A DNA stretch of 64,000 bases from Psychrobacter celer (GCF_016107555.1 NZ_JABASU010000005.1:62001-126000); one strand, 5' to 3'. Counted from the first letter of the stretch, positions 26,178-37,166 are shown. A program made the numbers and translations. The notes: generated by a model not told the origin, from the sequence alone.

Positions 26178-27140
26178 ATGATGGCGGCTATGATGACTTC
26201 TAAAAATTCTTGTCAAAATAAGTATCAAAGCGTGTGTTTTTTGACTGACAAACCATGGATGACAGCCACGTTGCCAGTCGTGGCACAGACGGCAGTGGCG
26301 TCCAAACGGCTACTGCTTGGTATGGCAATGGTGGGGCTGTTTTTGACGGGGTGTCAAAGCACGCCAACCGATGATTTATTGGGGGATACCCCTTATCAGA
26401 CGTCGACGCGGCCGAGCAATGATCGCAACTTGGATCAACAAGAAATTGCGCGCGTACGCACCTCGCTTGCCGCGCAATATATCCGCAAAAACGAGCTTGA
26501 TACCGCCCAACGCCAGCTTGAAAAAGCCTTCGCTGCCGATAGCCGTTACGCGCCAGCCTATGATATGATGGGCGTTTTGCTGCAGCAAGAGGGCAGCCGT
26601 ATTAATCTGCAAAAAGCCGATCAGTACTTTAAAAAAGCCATCGCGCTTGATAAAGACTTTGAGCAAGCTCACAATAACTATGGCGTGTATTTGTCGCAGA
26701 TGAAACGCTATAAAGAAGCGGCTGAGCAGTTTGAGATTGCAGGGGCAGCGCTTGGCTACGAAGGTCGTATCGGCGCGCTGGAAAACCTAGGCCGAACCTA
26801 CCTACAGATGGGCGACCGTACTGCTGCGGCCAAAGCGTTTTTGCGCGCGCTAGATGGCAACCGCAATAGCATCATCGCCCATATCGAATTGGTAGATTTA
26901 TTGCTTGAGCAGCAGCGGGTGGCCCAAGCGCAAAAACTTTATGACGAGACACTGATCTTGGTACAAGGGCAAGGTATCAGCCCGCGTTTGCTATTACAAG
27001 GCATCAAACTTGCGGCGGCTCAAAACAACATAACCACACGCCAGCAATTGGCACAGCAGCTTTTATCCGCTTATCCACTAAGTGATGAAGCAAAACAACT
27101 GAAGACTTGGCTTAACAATCCAGAGGCACCATGGAAATGA
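26178..27140 (+). CDS. pilW: Type IV pilus biogenesis/stability lipoprotein, TPR-containing
   Basis: An outer-membrane pilotin-type protein (PilF/PilW) needed for assembly of the PilQ secretin. The lipobox is LTGC, with Cys at residue 59 of the longest frame; a start at the internal ATG at 26259 would give a more usual signal peptide of about 31 residues, and no ribosome site decides the matter. After the lipobox there are about five tetratricopeptide repeats with typical W/Y/A spacing (AAQYIRKNELDTAQRQLEKA, APAYDMMGVLL, EQAHNNYGVYL, GALENLGRTYL). It lies directly between rlmN and rodZ, the conserved place for pilF/pilW, and overlaps rodZ by up to 10 bases. Confidence 0.9.
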   Translation: MMAAMMTSKNSCQNKYQSVCFLTDKPWMTATLPVVAQTAVASKRLLLGMAMVGLFLTGCQSTPTDDLLGDTPYQTSTRPSNDRNLDQQEIARVRTSLAAQYIRKNELDTAQRQLEKAFAADSRYAPAYDMMGVLLQQEGSRINLQKADQYFKKAIALDKDFEQAHNNYGVYLSQMKRYKEAAEQFEIAGAALGYEGRIGALENLGRTYLQMGDRTAAAKAFLRALDGNRNSIIAHIELVDLLLEQQRVAQAQKLYDETLILVQGQGISPRLLLQGIKLAAAQNNITTRQQLAQQLLSAYPLSDEAKQLKTWLNNPEAPWK

Positions 27141-27946
27141 CCACCCCATCATCAAACACTCAATCAAATACTCAGGGATCATTTGGTGCCATGTTGCAGC
27201 AAGCCCGCAAAACAAAGCAAGTCAGTCTAGAAGAGGCCGCCGCCGAGCTATTTATCTTAAAGCGTCACCTAAAAGCCTTAGAAGATGAGAATTTTGCAGA
27301 TTTGCCGCAAGCCGCGTTTGCTCGTGGTTTTGCTATCAACTATGCCAAGTTTTTGGGGTTAGACCCTGTAAAGATCGCCAGTAGCTTTGATGCCGCCTAC
27401 CCCAATGAGCTAAAACCACATTCAGTCAACAACATTGATACACCGCTGCGCCCGATGGGCACCTTGCAGCGAGACACTCATAACCGCATTCGTTTCAATC
27501 CGTTACTGATTATCGCGGTCATTGGCGTTATTATCTTAGCGATTTTTTTATTCCGCATGGTCAGTAATGCCAGCAAAGAAAATACCCAAGCACCGACCAA
27601 CGCTGTCGAAGACATCTCGGCACTTGAGCAGGCTCAAGGCGCTGCTATCGATAGCGAGACAGGCGTGGGTGCCGCAGGCTCTGCGCTTAACATAGGCGCG
27701 GCGAGCAGCACCGCGACGTTAGAGGTGATGTTGAGCGACGAGGCGGTGGTGGTGATTACTGATGCGTCAGGGAGCAATCTGATGAACGGCGCTCAAAGCA
27801 CGGGTAGCTATAAGCTATCTGGCATACCGCCATTTAATGTACAGATCGATAATGTCGATAATGTCAGCTTAATGCTCAACCAAGAGGCGGTGGCATTAGA
27901 GGCATATGCCACTGATAAGCAAGCCAGTTTTGAGCTTGCGCCATAA
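27131..27946 (+). CDS. rodZ: RodZ-like cell-shape protein
   Basis: A bitopic membrane protein that links MreB to the cell-wall synthesis machinery. 271 residues. An N-terminal helix-turn-helix of the Xre type occupies residues ~17-85 (GAMLQQARKTKQVSLEEAAAEL and LPQAAFARGFAINYAKFLGL). A single membrane helix follows at about residues 121-141 (LLIIAVIGVIILAIFLF), then a Ser/Ala-rich linker and the C-terminal DUF4115 beta domain with GxYKLSGIPPFNVQIDN. The start overlaps the end of pilW; the ATG at 27137, forming ATGA with the pilW stop, is an alternative. Confidence 0.92.
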   Translation: MEMTTPSSNTQSNTQGSFGAMLQQARKTKQVSLEEAAAELFILKRHLKALEDENFADLPQAAFARGFAINYAKFLGLDPVKIASSFDAAYPNELKPHSVNNIDTPLRPMGTLQRDTHNRIRFNPLLIIAVIGVIILAIFLFRMVSNASKENTQAPTNAVEDISALEQAQGAAIDSETGVGAAGSALNIGAASSTATLEVMLSDEAVVVITDASGSNLMNGAQSTGSYKLSGIPPFNVQIDNVDNVSLMLNQEAVALEAYATDKQASFELAP

Positions 27947-28030
27947 GTGGGCAAAAGCATAATGCCGCATCGTTAGGTATCATTGTCAGGGTTTATTTTT
28001 ATTTTTTTGTTTTAACCAAAGGGTTTGTCT

Positions 28031-29146
28031 ATGTCAACGTCAGCGCCTATTAACCGTCGTTTTACCAAAAAAATATATGTCGGTGATGTCGCGATTGGGG
28101 GTGATGCACCGATTAGTGTGCAAAGCATGACCAATACCGAGACTTGTGATGTGGCCGCGACGGTCGCACAAATCGAGCGCTGCGTAGAAGCAGGCGCTGA
28201 TCTGATGCGCGTCTCGACCCCGACGATGGATACGGTCAACGCCTTTGCCGAAATCCGTAAACAGGTCAGCGTGCCGCTCATCGCCGATGTGCATTTTGAT
28301 CATAAGATTGCTTTGGCAGTGGCCGAAGCAGGCGCTGATTGTTTGCGTATCAACCCAGGTAATATCGGTAGTGATGCCAAAGTACGTGAAGTGGTTGCCT
28401 GCGCCAAGCATCACAATATCCCGATTCGTATCGGTGTCAACGCAGGCTCGCTAGAAAAAGACATCCAGCGAAAGTATAAAGAGCCGACGGGCGAGGCGAT
28501 GCTAGAGTCCGCGATGCGCCATATCGATATTTTAGAGCGCCTCAATTTTGATCAGTACAAAGTCTCAGTCAAAGCCAGTAATGTGTTTTTGACATTAGAG
28601 GCGTATCGTCTGCTCTCAGCCCAAATTGACAACCCGCTACATCTGGGCGTGACCGAAGCTGGTGTCTATCGCACCGGCGCGGTCAAATCTGCCATTGCAT
28701 TAGGGGGGCTACTCCTAGACGGTATCGGCGATACCATTCGTATCTCCCTTGCGGCAGAGCCTGAAGAAGAAATCAAAATCGGCTTTGATATTTTAAAATC
28801 GCTAAATATCCGCTCAAACGGCGTCAATTTTATCGCTTGTCCTAGCTGCTCGCGCCAAGAGTTTGATGTGATCAAAGTGATGACAACGTTAGAGTCGCGT
28901 CTCGAGGATATTCGTGAGCCGATGGATCTGTCAGTGATTGGCTGTAAAGTAAATGGCCCAGGGGAGGCCAAAGAAGCCGATATCGGTATTGTCGGTGCTG
29001 CGCCAAAGTCATTGGTCTACCGTATGGGCGAAAAAAGCCATTTGATCAATACCGAAAATCTAGTCGATGAGATTGAAAGTATGGTGCGCGCCCATGCTGA
29101 AGACTTGGCAAAAAAGCGCGAAAATGAGATTATTCGCGTTAAATAA
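28031..29146 (+). CDS. ispG: 4-hydroxy-3-methylbut-2-en-1-yl diphosphate synthase (flavodoxin-type)
   Basis: Converts methylerythritol cyclodiphosphate to HMBPP in the non-mevalonate isoprenoid pathway. The start is the ATG at 28031, with AGGG seven bases upstream; 371 residues. The TIM-barrel N-terminal domain begins [20 protein letters not shown]. The [4Fe-4S] ligands are in [10 protein letters not shown] and [10 protein letters not shown] in the C-terminal domain. The short form without the internal domain is normal for bacteria. It is downstream of rodZ in the usual gammaproteobacterial order. Confidence 0.97.
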   Translation: MSTSAPINRRFTKKIYVGDVAIGGDAPISVQSMTNTETCDVAATVAQIERCVEAGADLMRVSTPTMDTVNAFAEIRKQVSVPLIADVHFDHKIALAVAEAGADCLRINPGNIGSDAKVREVVACAKHHNIPIRIGVNAGSLEKDIQRKYKEPTGEAMLESAMRHIDILERLNFDQYKVSVKASNVFLTLEAYRLLSAQIDNPLHLGVTEAGVYRTGAVKSAIALGGLLLDGIGDTIRISLAAEPEEEIKIGFDILKSLNIRSNGVNFIACPSCSRQEFDVIKVMTTLESRLEDIREPMDLSVIGCKVNGPGEAKEADIGIVGAAPKSLVYRMGEKSHLINTENLVDEIESMVRAHAEDLAKKRENEIIRVK

Positions 29147-29206
29147 ATACCAGTAGCGCTAACGGATACCAGTAGTGCTGTCGCTGTTTTTAGGTTAACC
29201 ATATAA
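29147..29206. repeat. Remnant of the palindromic repeat before hisS
   Basis: Two close copies of ATACCAGTAG followed by C/T-GCT, then CTGTTTTTAGGTTAACCATAT, which resembles the outer part of the 7905-8073 copy. Only the end segments of a repeat appear to be left. Confidence 0.4.
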
Positions 29207-29244
29207 AAAAGAACTTGTGATAATTGTAAGGATATGACCGTACC

Positions 29245-30534
29245 ATGATCAAAGCTATCAAAGGGTTTAATGATATTTTGCCTACCCAATCGGCAAAATG
29301 GCTACAATTAGAGGCGATATTGGCGGATGTGCTGGGTAGGTACGGTTATGAGCATATTCGCTTGCCTATCGTTGAGCAGACTGATTTGTTTGCCCGTGCT
29401 ATTGGCGGGGCCACCGACATCGTCGAAAAAGAGATGTATAGCTTTGCCGATAAATCTGAGCCGCCCACTCCTTTGACCTTGCGCCCAGAGGGCACCGCAG
29501 GCGCGGTAAGGGCTGTAATCGAGCACAATCTACTGCGCGGTGATACGCCCAAACTATGGTACATCGGCCCCATGTTTCGCTATGAGCGCCCGCAAAAAGG
29601 CCGCTATCGTCAGTTTCATCAATTAGGAGTCGAAAGCTTCGGTAGTGCGCTGCCCGATGCCGATGCTGAGCTGATCGCGATGACGCATCTGATGTGGCAA
29701 GCGCTGGGTCTCAAAGACGAGATGCGCTTGCAACTAAACAGCTTGGGTGAAATCGACGAGCGCCATGCTTATCGTGAGGCCTTAGTCGCTTATCTAACCG
29801 ACAAACAAGATCAGCTTGACGAGGATAGCAAGCGCCGTCTGACGACCAACCCGCTACGTATCTTAGACAGCAAAGAGGCGAGTACGCAGGCGTTATTGAA
29901 TGATGCGCCAAAGCTGGCTGAGTTTTTGGGTACGGAGAGTATGGCGCACTTTGAGCAAGTGCAGGCATACTTGACCGCGCTTGGTATCGATTTTGAGATC
30001 AATCCGCATCTGGTACGCGGTCTGGATTATTACAATAAGACCGTCTTTGAATGGGTGACAGACAAGCTAGGTAGCCAAGCCACCGTCTGTGCAGGTGGTC
30101 GTTATGATGGTTTGATTGGCCAGCTAAAGTCTGTAGGTACCGACGGCAGTAAACCTGCCAAATCTGAGCCTGCCGTTGGATTTGCCATGGGGCTTGAGCG
30201 TTTATTATTGTTACTAGAGGCGGTCGCGCCGATGGCAGACGTTTCGGCCTGCGATGTCTTTGTGGTCGCTCATCCAGAAGTCTATAGCGCAGGTATCAAG
30301 TATGCCCAAAACCTACGTTATGAGCGTCCAGATATCCGAGTCAAGATGGCAAGTGCCACCAGCCTAAAAGCGCAAATGAAAAAGGCGGATAAATCAGGGG
30401 CTGCGCTCACGGTGATTATTGCTCAGCAAGAGCTCGATGACAATTTGGTGAGTATCAAAGACATGCAGACAGGCGAGCAGCGTAGTGTCTCGCAAGACTG
30501 GCTATCGAATGCAGACAATTTTTCGCGCCAGTGA
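29245..30534 (+). CDS. hisS: Histidyl-tRNA synthetase
   Basis: Charges tRNA-His. 429 residues. The class II motifs are present: motif 1 around [15 protein letters not shown], motif 2 [20 protein letters not shown], and motif 3 [13 protein letters not shown] near residue 315. The two histidine-specific segments TLRPEGTAG and [15 protein letters not shown] are intact, and the anticodon-binding domain starts around residue 335. This separates it clearly from hisZ above. It lies between ispG and the yfgM-like gene as in related genomes. Confidence 0.98.
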   Translation: MIKAIKGFNDILPTQSAKWLQLEAILADVLGRYGYEHIRLPIVEQTDLFARAIGGATDIVEKEMYSFADKSEPPTPLTLRPEGTAGAVRAVIEHNLLRGDTPKLWYIGPMFRYERPQKGRYRQFHQLGVESFGSALPDADAELIAMTHLMWQALGLKDEMRLQLNSLGEIDERHAYREALVAYLTDKQDQLDEDSKRRLTTNPLRILDSKEASTQALLNDAPKLAEFLGTESMAHFEQVQAYLTALGIDFEINPHLVRGLDYYNKTVFEWVTDKLGSQATVCAGGRYDGLIGQLKSVGTDGSKPAKSEPAVGFAMGLERLLLLLEAVAPMADVSACDVFVVAHPEVYSAGIKYAQNLRYERPDIRVKMASATSLKAQMKKADKSGAALTVIIAQQELDDNLVSIKDMQTGEQRSVSQDWLSNADNFSRQ

Positions 30535-30633
30535 TGAATGGGTCGATCGATTAGTCGATCAATTAATAGGTTAATCAGTTGATATCGGCTTTCGCCTCAG
30601 CATTTTTATAACACTTTTATTAGGTAACCCTTT

Positions 30634-31434
30634 ATGGCTTTGACACCCAATTCGCCAAATCCAGACAATTCCATGGACGCGTTAAAGCAGTATGGCAGTT
30701 ATATCGTCACTGCAATTTTGTTGGCGTTGGCCGCTTATTTTGGTTGGACATACTGGCAAAATAACCATGCGCGCGTTGATACAGTCGCAGCAGATCACTA
30801 CGCGGATATCCAGCGGCTTAATGAAGAAATCAGTCTGGCGGCGCAAAACCCAGATTTGGAAGCTGAGGCGCAAGAAGCGCTGGCACAAAGCCGCACACAA
30901 CTAGATAAAGATATCGATGCATTGGTTGCCGCCCACGGCGATTCAGTCTATGCGTGGCAAGCACTGATGATAAAAGCCCGTCACCAAGTGGATAGTGATG
31001 ATTTTACCGCCGCGGCAAATACCCTGAAGCAGGCATTGGCAATTGACTTGGGCGACGCTGGCCTAAGCGCCATCACCCGTCTACGTTATGCCAACACGCT
31101 ACTGGCAGCAGGTGATACTGAGGGCGCACTGGCAGAAGCCAAACAAGACGTGCCAAGCTCATTTGAAGCCAGTCAGCAAGAGTTGCTAGGCGATATCTAT
31201 CTGGCACAAAACGATAAAGATTTGGCCATCAACGCTTACAATAATGCGTGGGAGCTGTTACGTGAGCGTCAAGAAATGCGTGCAGTATTGGCACTGAAGA
31301 TGGAGAGCTTGGGGGTAATGCCTGAGCCCATCGAGGCGCAAGCCAGTCTGATCCAAGAGCCTGCTGTACCAGGGCCTGCGATATCTGAGCAGCCACCAGT
31401 GGTAGAGGGCGCATCGGCCGAAGTTACACAGTAG
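30634..31434 (+). CDS. YfgM-like ancillary SecYEG/BamB-associated TPR protein
   Basis: 266 residues with one N-terminal membrane helix at about 22-40 (IVTAILLALAAYFGWTYW) and a periplasmic part made of TPR-like helices (YAWQALMIKARHQVDSDDFTAAANTLKQAL and LLGDIYLAQNDKDLAINAYNNA). In E. coli, YfgM associates with PpiD and the SecYEG translocon and lies between hisS and bamB, exactly as here. The C-terminal 45 residues are Pro/Glu/Ala-rich and probably unstructured. I infer the same role from fold and position rather than from close sequence identity. Confidence 0.88.
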   Translation: MALTPNSPNPDNSMDALKQYGSYIVTAILLALAAYFGWTYWQNNHARVDTVAADHYADIQRLNEEISLAAQNPDLEAEAQEALAQSRTQLDKDIDALVAAHGDSVYAWQALMIKARHQVDSDDFTAAANTLKQALAIDLGDAGLSAITRLRYANTLLAAGDTEGALAEAKQDVPSSFEASQQELLGDIYLAQNDKDLAINAYNNAWELLRERQEMRAVLALKMESLGVMPEPIEAQASLIQEPAVPGPAISEQPPVVEGASAEVTQ

Positions 31435-31705
31435 TGGTATTGTATTAGGCGCTATTAACGAATAATAGCGCTGATGTTTTATCAGCACCCTAGGCAGTAC
31501 CAACAGAATTCTATATGCTAGATTGGCGGCCAGTGGGCTGATCGTGAGAGCAGAGTTGATAAGTGGCTGTTATCTATTTAAAAAAATTTATAACAGTCAC
31601 CAAGATAATTAAAACCAGGCAACACTGTGAGCAGATCATTGATGGATGAGCCACAGACTGACCGCCCAATCCACTAATCCATAATAATTTTTGTAGTGAG
31701 AACCT

Positions 31706-32917
31706 ATGATGACTCAATCCATTCGCTCGAGCAACATGTCAACAGCCAATATTATCAAAAAGACAGTCATGCATGTGGCCGTACTGGCAGTAATGAGCAC
31801 TGCAGTGATTGGGTGTAATCGCGGTATCAAGCCTGTCGTCAATGATCCTGTCGATTTGGTACAAATTGCAGAGCCGGTCACTGTGCTACAGCCTGTCTTT
31901 AGCGCAGATGTTGGCAATAAAAAAGCCAGCAAAAAAGATCCTTTGGCGCTGCAAGTTGGCTATGCCAATGGTCAAATGGTCACAGCTTCACGCGGTGGCG
32001 ACTTGATAGGGTTTGATAATGCAGGTGAGCGTCTGTGGTCAGTCAATGTCGGTGATCAAATCACCGGCGGCGTGACAGTAGATGCCTTAAGCCAAACAGC
32101 AATCATTAGCACACGTGGCGGTCAGGTGATGGCGTTTGATAGTACAACGGGTGCCAAACGCTGGCAGCAGCAGCTATCAGGGTCGGTATTGACGCCAGCT
32201 TTGGTCAGTAATAATCGCGTGATTTTGTCAGCGAATGATGGGTTTTTGCACGGCTTATCTCTACAAACCGGCCAGTCCGTATGGCAGTTTGCCACTCAAG
32301 TGCCTGCCATCAGTGTACGCGGTAGCGCTGCGCCAACCCTACTAGACAGCAAGACCGCGTTGCTGGCGACCGCAGATGGCCGTTTGCATGCGGTGACGGT
32401 TGATAGTGGTCTGCCGCAGTGGTCGAGACGCGTCGGTGTCGGTATGGGCAGCAGCGAAGTTGAGCGTATGAGCGATGTCGATGGCACGCCTACTGTTGAT
32501 CAAAACCAGCTGTTTGCAATCAGCTATAGTGGTCAGTTATTGGGTATTGATTTGGCCTCGCGTCAGGTTTTATTTGTCAATGAGCTTGCCAGTCTCAAAT
32601 CCCTTGCTGTCAATAATCAGCAAGTCATCGCCACCAGCCTAGATGGTAAAGTGGTTGCGTATGATCGCAGCAATGGCGAGATGCTCTGGGAGAGCGATGA
32701 GCTGGCGTATCGTCACTTGACCAACCCTGTGATGATTGGTGATTATATCGCGGTCGGTGATTTAGAAGGTGTGGTGCATTTGTTCAACCCTGCCAATGGT
32801 CAAATCATTAGCCGTGTACAGACCAAGGGGGCGTTGACCAACTTGCAAGTACAAGGAAGTCGTTTGCTAACGCAGAGCACCTCAGGTCAAGTGGCTATCT
32901 GGCAGCTGATACGTTAA
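31706..32917 (+). CDS. bamB: Outer-membrane assembly lipoprotein
   Basis: The BamB subunit of the beta-barrel assembly machine. 403 residues; a signal peptide ends in the lipobox VIGC at about residue 37. The mature part is an eight-bladed PQQ-type beta-propeller with repeated units such as GDLIGFDNAGERLWSVNVGD, GQVMAFDSTTGAKRWQQQLSG and GKVVAYDRSNGEMLWESDE. The start is uncertain: ATGs at 31706 and 31709 are equally near GTGAGAA, and a third lies at 31736. It follows the yfgM-like gene by 271 bases and precedes der. Confidence 0.95.
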   Translation: MMTQSIRSSNMSTANIIKKTVMHVAVLAVMSTAVIGCNRGIKPVVNDPVDLVQIAEPVTVLQPVFSADVGNKKASKKDPLALQVGYANGQMVTASRGGDLIGFDNAGERLWSVNVGDQITGGVTVDALSQTAIISTRGGQVMAFDSTTGAKRWQQQLSGSVLTPALVSNNRVILSANDGFLHGLSLQTGQSVWQFATQVPAISVRGSAAPTLLDSKTALLATADGRLHAVTVDSGLPQWSRRVGVGMGSSEVERMSDVDGTPTVDQNQLFAISYSGQLLGIDLASRQVLFVNELASLKSLAVNNQQVIATSLDGKVVAYDRSNGEMLWESDELAYRHLTNPVMIGDYIAVGDLEGVVHLFNPANGQIISRVQTKGALTNLQVQGSRLLTQSTSGQVAIWQLIR

Positions 32918-33335
32918 GTATCATAGACTGTGCCATGCGGTAGCTGATGAGTCGTGATATTGTTATCAGCCAGCCATTAGACTTGCGGATTGATATCACG
33001 ATCACTACTATTATCACTCACGCTGCTAGGTCAGCGTTTTGTGCTTGGTTGTAAACTGCTTGTTTAAACGCAGGCTTTCGCGTACTCTATGCGACCGATA
33101 TGCGGTAGGTTTACCATATAGACGATATCATTTGATAGATCCGATAAAATGGTGTCTGAGAGATATAATCATCACTGTAGACTTGCTTACTATAGAGTCG
33201 ATGTCATAGGGTCGATGATTGTATCTGCTGTCGTTTTATCATTTATATTAATTTGCGGTCACGTACAACAATATTTGCGACTATGATTTTGGTCGCTGTA
33301 CGGTCTGCCATTGTGCCTTTCACTGAGAGTAACCC
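32918..33335. other. bamB-der intergenic region
   Basis: 418 bases with no gene. A weak hairpin at 33020-33040 (ACGCTG with CAGCGT followed by TTT) may terminate bamB. I see no clear promoter for der. Confidence 0.45.
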
Positions 33336-34757
33336 ATGAGTATCAAGCCTGTGGTCGCCTTAATTGGTCGTCCAAACGTCGGTAAATCAACCTTATTTAA
33401 CCAGTTTACAAAAAGTCGGCAGGCATTGGTTGCTGATATGTCGGGGCTGACGCGTGACCGTCAGTACGGTGATGCTACCTACGAAAACAAATCGTTTATC
33501 GTTGTCGATACGGGTGGTATTGGTGAGGCAGATGATGGCAGTGGCAATATCGATGATTATATGTCTGAGCAATCGCACACAGCGATTCATGAGGCAGATA
33601 TCATCGTGTTTGTGGTGGATGCGCGGTCTGGGATGATTGGCGCTGATGCTGAGATTGGTAAGTTTTTGCATACATTGGGCAAGCCTGTCTATGTGGTCGC
33701 CAACAAAGTCGATGGCGTCCATGATGCCGCGCCTGCGGAGTTTTATGCGCTTGGTTTGGGCGAGCCGTATCCGATGGCCGCCAGCCACGGCCGCGGTGTC
33801 GGTAACTTGCTAGAAGTGCTGACCGCTGATATGCCTGAGCAAGAAAACGTCGTCGAACCAAATGGCTTAAAACTTGCCATTATCGGTCGTCCAAATGTCG
33901 GCAAATCTACCTTGGTCAACCGTTTGCTTGGCGAAGATAGGGTGGTGGTGTTTGATATGCCAGGCACCACGCGCGACAGTATTTATATTCCTTATAAACG
34001 GGATGGTAAGGATTATGTCCTCATCGACACCGCAGGCGTGCGCCGCCGCGGCAAAATTGATGAAAAAGTAGAAAAATTCTCCGTTATCAAAACCCTACAA
34101 GCCATCGAAGACTCCAATGTGACGGTGATTGTCATCGATGCGCAAGAAGGCATCGTCGATCAAGACTTGCATATGATAGGCTATGCGCTCGATGCAGGTC
34201 GGGCGCTGGTGGTCGCGATAAACAAATGGGATGGCCTCAGCCAAGACCAAAAAGACTATATCAAGCTTGAGATGGATCGCCGCTTTAGCTTTATTCCTTT
34301 TGTGAAAGTGCACCTGATCTCAGCGCTACATGGTACCGGCGTGGGCAACTTATACCCGTCGATTTTGCGCGCTTATCAGTCATCTATGTTTGAGGTATCG
34401 ACCAATCGCTTGACGCAGATATTGCAAGACGCTGTGACAGCCAACCCACCACCGACCGTCGCAGGTCGCCGTATTAAGTTGCGTTATGCGCATATCGGTG
34501 GTCACAACCCACCGGTCATTGTCATTCACGGTAACCAAACCAGTGCGCTACCGAAGAGCTATCAGCGTTACCTCGAAAACCAATTTCGTCAAGTCTTTAA
34601 GCTTGAAGGCACACCGCTGAATGTCATCTTTCGACAAAATGACAACCCCTATGCTAATAAAAGCGACACGCCGACGAAAGCAAAAGCGCAGCAGTTACGC
34701 CAACGTGAACGCAATCGGGCAAAAAAATTCACCACCAAAGACAAAAAACCTCGCTAA
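33336..34757 (+). CDS. der: Ribosome-assembly GTPase Der (EngA)
   Basis: Essential double GTPase that helps mature the 50S subunit. 473 residues. Two complete G domains: the first with GRPNVGKST (residues 11-19), DTGG and NKVD, the second with [13 protein letters not shown] and NKWD. The KH-like C-terminal domain follows ([25 protein letters not shown]). The last ~35 residues are a very basic tail (Lys/Arg/Gln/Thr), probably contacting rRNA. Between bamB and der one often finds nothing else in this order, as here. Confidence 0.98.
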   Translation: MSIKPVVALIGRPNVGKSTLFNQFTKSRQALVADMSGLTRDRQYGDATYENKSFIVVDTGGIGEADDGSGNIDDYMSEQSHTAIHEADIIVFVVDARSGMIGADAEIGKFLHTLGKPVYVVANKVDGVHDAAPAEFYALGLGEPYPMAASHGRGVGNLLEVLTADMPEQENVVEPNGLKLAIIGRPNVGKSTLVNRLLGEDRVVVFDMPGTTRDSIYIPYKRDGKDYVLIDTAGVRRRGKIDEKVEKFSVIKTLQAIEDSNVTVIVIDAQEGIVDQDLHMIGYALDAGRALVVAINKWDGLSQDQKDYIKLEMDRRFSFIPFVKVHLISALHGTGVGNLYPSILRAYQSSMFEVSTNRLTQILQDAVTANPPPTVAGRRIKLRYAHIGGHNPPVIVIHGNQTSALPKSYQRYLENQFRQVFKLEGTPLNVIFRQNDNPYANKSDTPTKAKAQQLRQRERNRAKKFTTKDKKPR

Positions 34758-34921
34758 CTTGCTAATGGCTAACTTGCCAGTGGCGAGTGTACGAACCAGT
34801 CGCTTTATGATGTCGCCTGTATCGTTGTCACGATAAGGCGGCATAGTGCTGCGCCGCTGTTTTTATTCTCACCTTGTTGTGTATAGTCAATCCAATATGA
34901 AATTGGCACATCTGATGCCAG

Positions 34922-35058
34922 TATAGTTAGCTGAATGTAAACCTGTTATGGATTTAAACGCGCTACTGGTATAAATTTTACTTGCGTGCTGCGTTCCCAG
35001 AGGCTGCGCAAAATTCATCCCAGTAGCGCTATGACATTTTTAGAGTGTATCGACTATA
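34922..35058 (+). repeat. Palindromic interspersed repeat (MITE-like), copy A
   Basis: 137 bases, differing at only three positions from the copy at 38685-38821 and in the same orientation. The core 34960-35029 is 70 bases with perfect 10-bp inverted ends, GCGCTACTGG and CCAGTAGCGC. The outer ends are TATAGTT and GACTATA, consistent with a TA target duplication. It lies between der and the histidine kinase gene. Confidence 0.92.
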
Positions 35059-35156
35059 GGACGGTACTTGCCCAAAAATATCTGCATGTTTTTCTTATCA
35101 CTTCTGCAAAATACCTGTAGTATGAATAAAAAGTTGTCTTGGCTTCGTTGAGTGAT

Positions 35157-37103
35157 ATGAACAGCCCTCGATCTCGCACCATTCCTATGCTTATCTGGCG
35201 CTCTGTCGTACAGGCCATTACGCTGGCTGTGTTGGCAGGGTTTATATTGTCTTTTGTCTATGGTCTGACTTATCATTACAAAGAAACGCATCGGCATATA
35301 GATCAGCTTGCCGCGGTATTGACCGCCAGCGCCTCGACAGCAGAAGGGGCAGATATCGTAGCGGAGCAAGTTGCCTTTTTATTAGAAAATGAGCCAAGTA
35401 TTCAGAGTATTTTATTTTACTCAACCCCTCAGCCTATCAGTGATACTAGTCAATCTAGAGGCGACTGGAAAAACGCCCTGTTTGCCGATACGGTCAGCTT
35501 TAATTACCCAGTCGTCAGTAATGACTTGCAACCAGACAGTCTTACTATTGCCGCTACGCTCTCTGATGCTGATGGTTTACCGCGCCAGTCATCAGACCTA
35601 GCGGCGTCCTCAAGCACCACAAAAAATGCCAAGAGTACGCTGGTCGGTTATATTAATATCACCTTAGATGTCAAAAAACTGCGCGCAAGCTGGTTTCAAA
35701 GCAATGCTTTATTGTGGCTGGTTACGATTTTGCTGGCTGTGGTCTGGGCGCTGTATATCTTACGCAAGCTCAACTGGCCGGTTAGGGATTTGGACGCGCT
35801 CACTGAAGTATGCGACATCATCATTAGGACGCCTGAGCTTGAAAAACTGCCCGTTATCGCTCAGCATTTTAATTTTCAGGAGCTGGTGCAAATCAAGCAG
35901 GCTTTGATTGTACTGTTTAAACGCTTGCAAGATATCAAACAAGACTATGAAGCGGTGGCGATCTTTGAGCAGCAGCTACACAGCAAAGATGTATCGCTCG
36001 ATGTGCAGCTGCATAATTTTCAGAGCATGATAACCCACGAGCTAAAAACCTCATTAAATGCCATTGTCGGCGGCTTACAACTGCTAGATTATGAAACCTT
36101 GAGCCGAGAGCAAAAAGACGCGGTCGATATCATCAGTAGTGGCAGTGACAAGCTGGTGTCTTCGCTTGAGCATATCATTCAGTTGAATCAGATACAAAAA
36201 GGTCAGATGACCATTCATCTTAGTGAGTTCAACCCACTACAGCTGATCGCTGATCTGTTGGCAGAGTTTGAGCCTGTCGCTAAACGTAAGGGCTTAGAGC
36301 TGATTAGCCAAGTGCATCATATAGATTATGGCCTACAAGGTGATGTAAAAAAGATACAGCAAATACTCTCGATTTTGCTAAGTAATGCCATTAAGTTTAC
36401 CTCAGCGGGGCAGGTCACCATTGCCTCGCAGCTCACGCATTTTGATAAAAGTAATCGCTGGCAGATTAGCGTAAAAGACACGGGCATCGGCATCGATAAT
36501 AATCACATCGACGATATTTTTAATCCGTTTTTTCAGGTGGATTCGTCACAAACGCGGCAATACGAAGGCTCAGGGATAGGCTTGCCCGTCGTCAAACAAA
36601 TGGCCCAGCTGATGGGAGCGAGTATCGATGTCCATAGTGAGCTGGGCGTTGGTACAGAGTTTGTCTTGACCATTCCTCTGCCCAACCAACAGCAAGTCCA
36701 TCAGCAGCAAGTGCTGGCGGGGCTGAGTATTATTTACTATTATTATCACGAAGCGGGATTTTTGGTGGAAGAGCTTGAGCGGTTAGGCGCGCAGGTGATC
36801 TGCCATCAGTATGAGCAGCTGGCGCTAGATGAGATGCGCCACAAAAAAATCGACATAGTGATGTTTGCAGAAGACGTGTATCCTGCGAGGGCTGAGGCAT
36901 TGGCCACTCGTATTCGTCAGATAGAAAACGCTGATATCACCCATCGGACGCTATTGATATACTGGTATCCAAAACACCACGTGCGCAGCTTAGAGAGCTT
37001 TGAGCATGGGCTAAAAGCCGCTGGTGTCGACTATTGCCACATGGTGACATATAGTGACAAAGGGTTGAGCGATTTGATAAAACGCTGGCTCGTTTGGACA
37101 TGA
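35157..37103 (+). CDS. Hybrid-type sensor histidine kinase with a degenerate receiver domain
   Basis: The ATG at 35157 is chosen (648 residues); there is no strong ribosome site. Two membrane helices (about residues 10-36 and 180-200) bracket a periplasmic sensor region. Then come the dimerisation domain with the phospho-accepting His near residue 294 in THELKTSLNAIVGG, the N box LLSNAIKFT, DTGIGI and GSGIGLPVV of the ATPase domain. The last ~130 residues resemble a receiver domain, but the strand that should end in the phospho-accepting Asp reads DIVMFAED, with Ala at the expected position, so it is probably a pseudo-receiver. No response regulator gene is adjacent. The signal is unknown. 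Confidence 0.85.
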   Translation: MNSPRSRTIPMLIWRSVVQAITLAVLAGFILSFVYGLTYHYKETHRHIDQLAAVLTASASTAEGADIVAEQVAFLLENEPSIQSILFYSTPQPISDTSQSRGDWKNALFADTVSFNYPVVSNDLQPDSLTIAATLSDADGLPRQSSDLAASSSTTKNAKSTLVGYINITLDVKKLRASWFQSNALLWLVTILLAVVWALYILRKLNWPVRDLDALTEVCDIIIRTPELEKLPVIAQHFNFQELVQIKQALIVLFKRLQDIKQDYEAVAIFEQQLHSKDVSLDVQLHNFQSMITHELKTSLNAIVGGLQLLDYETLSREQKDAVDIISSGSDKLVSSLEHIIQLNQIQKGQMTIHLSEFNPLQLIADLLAEFEPVAKRKGLELISQVHHIDYGLQGDVKKIQQILSILLSNAIKFTSAGQVTIASQLTHFDKSNRWQISVKDTGIGIDNNHIDDIFNPFFQVDSSQTRQYEGSGIGLPVVKQMAQLMGASIDVHSELGVGTEFVLTIPLPNQQQVHQQQVLAGLSIIYYYYHEAGFLVEELERLGAQVICHQYEQLALDEMRHKKIDIVMFAEDVYPARAEALATRIRQIENADITHRTLLIYWYPKHHVRSLESFEHGLKAAGVDYCHMVTYSDKGLSDLIKRWLVWT

Positions 37104-37166
37104 TATGGTGGGATTAACTACAGACATGGCGAGATGAGTGTGATACTACAAGCCTTGATTTTATGC

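Noticed and set aside
33020-33040. Terminator after bamB
   Set aside because: The stem is only six base pairs with three T and lies over 100 bases after the stop, so it is mentioned only as part of the intergenic entry.
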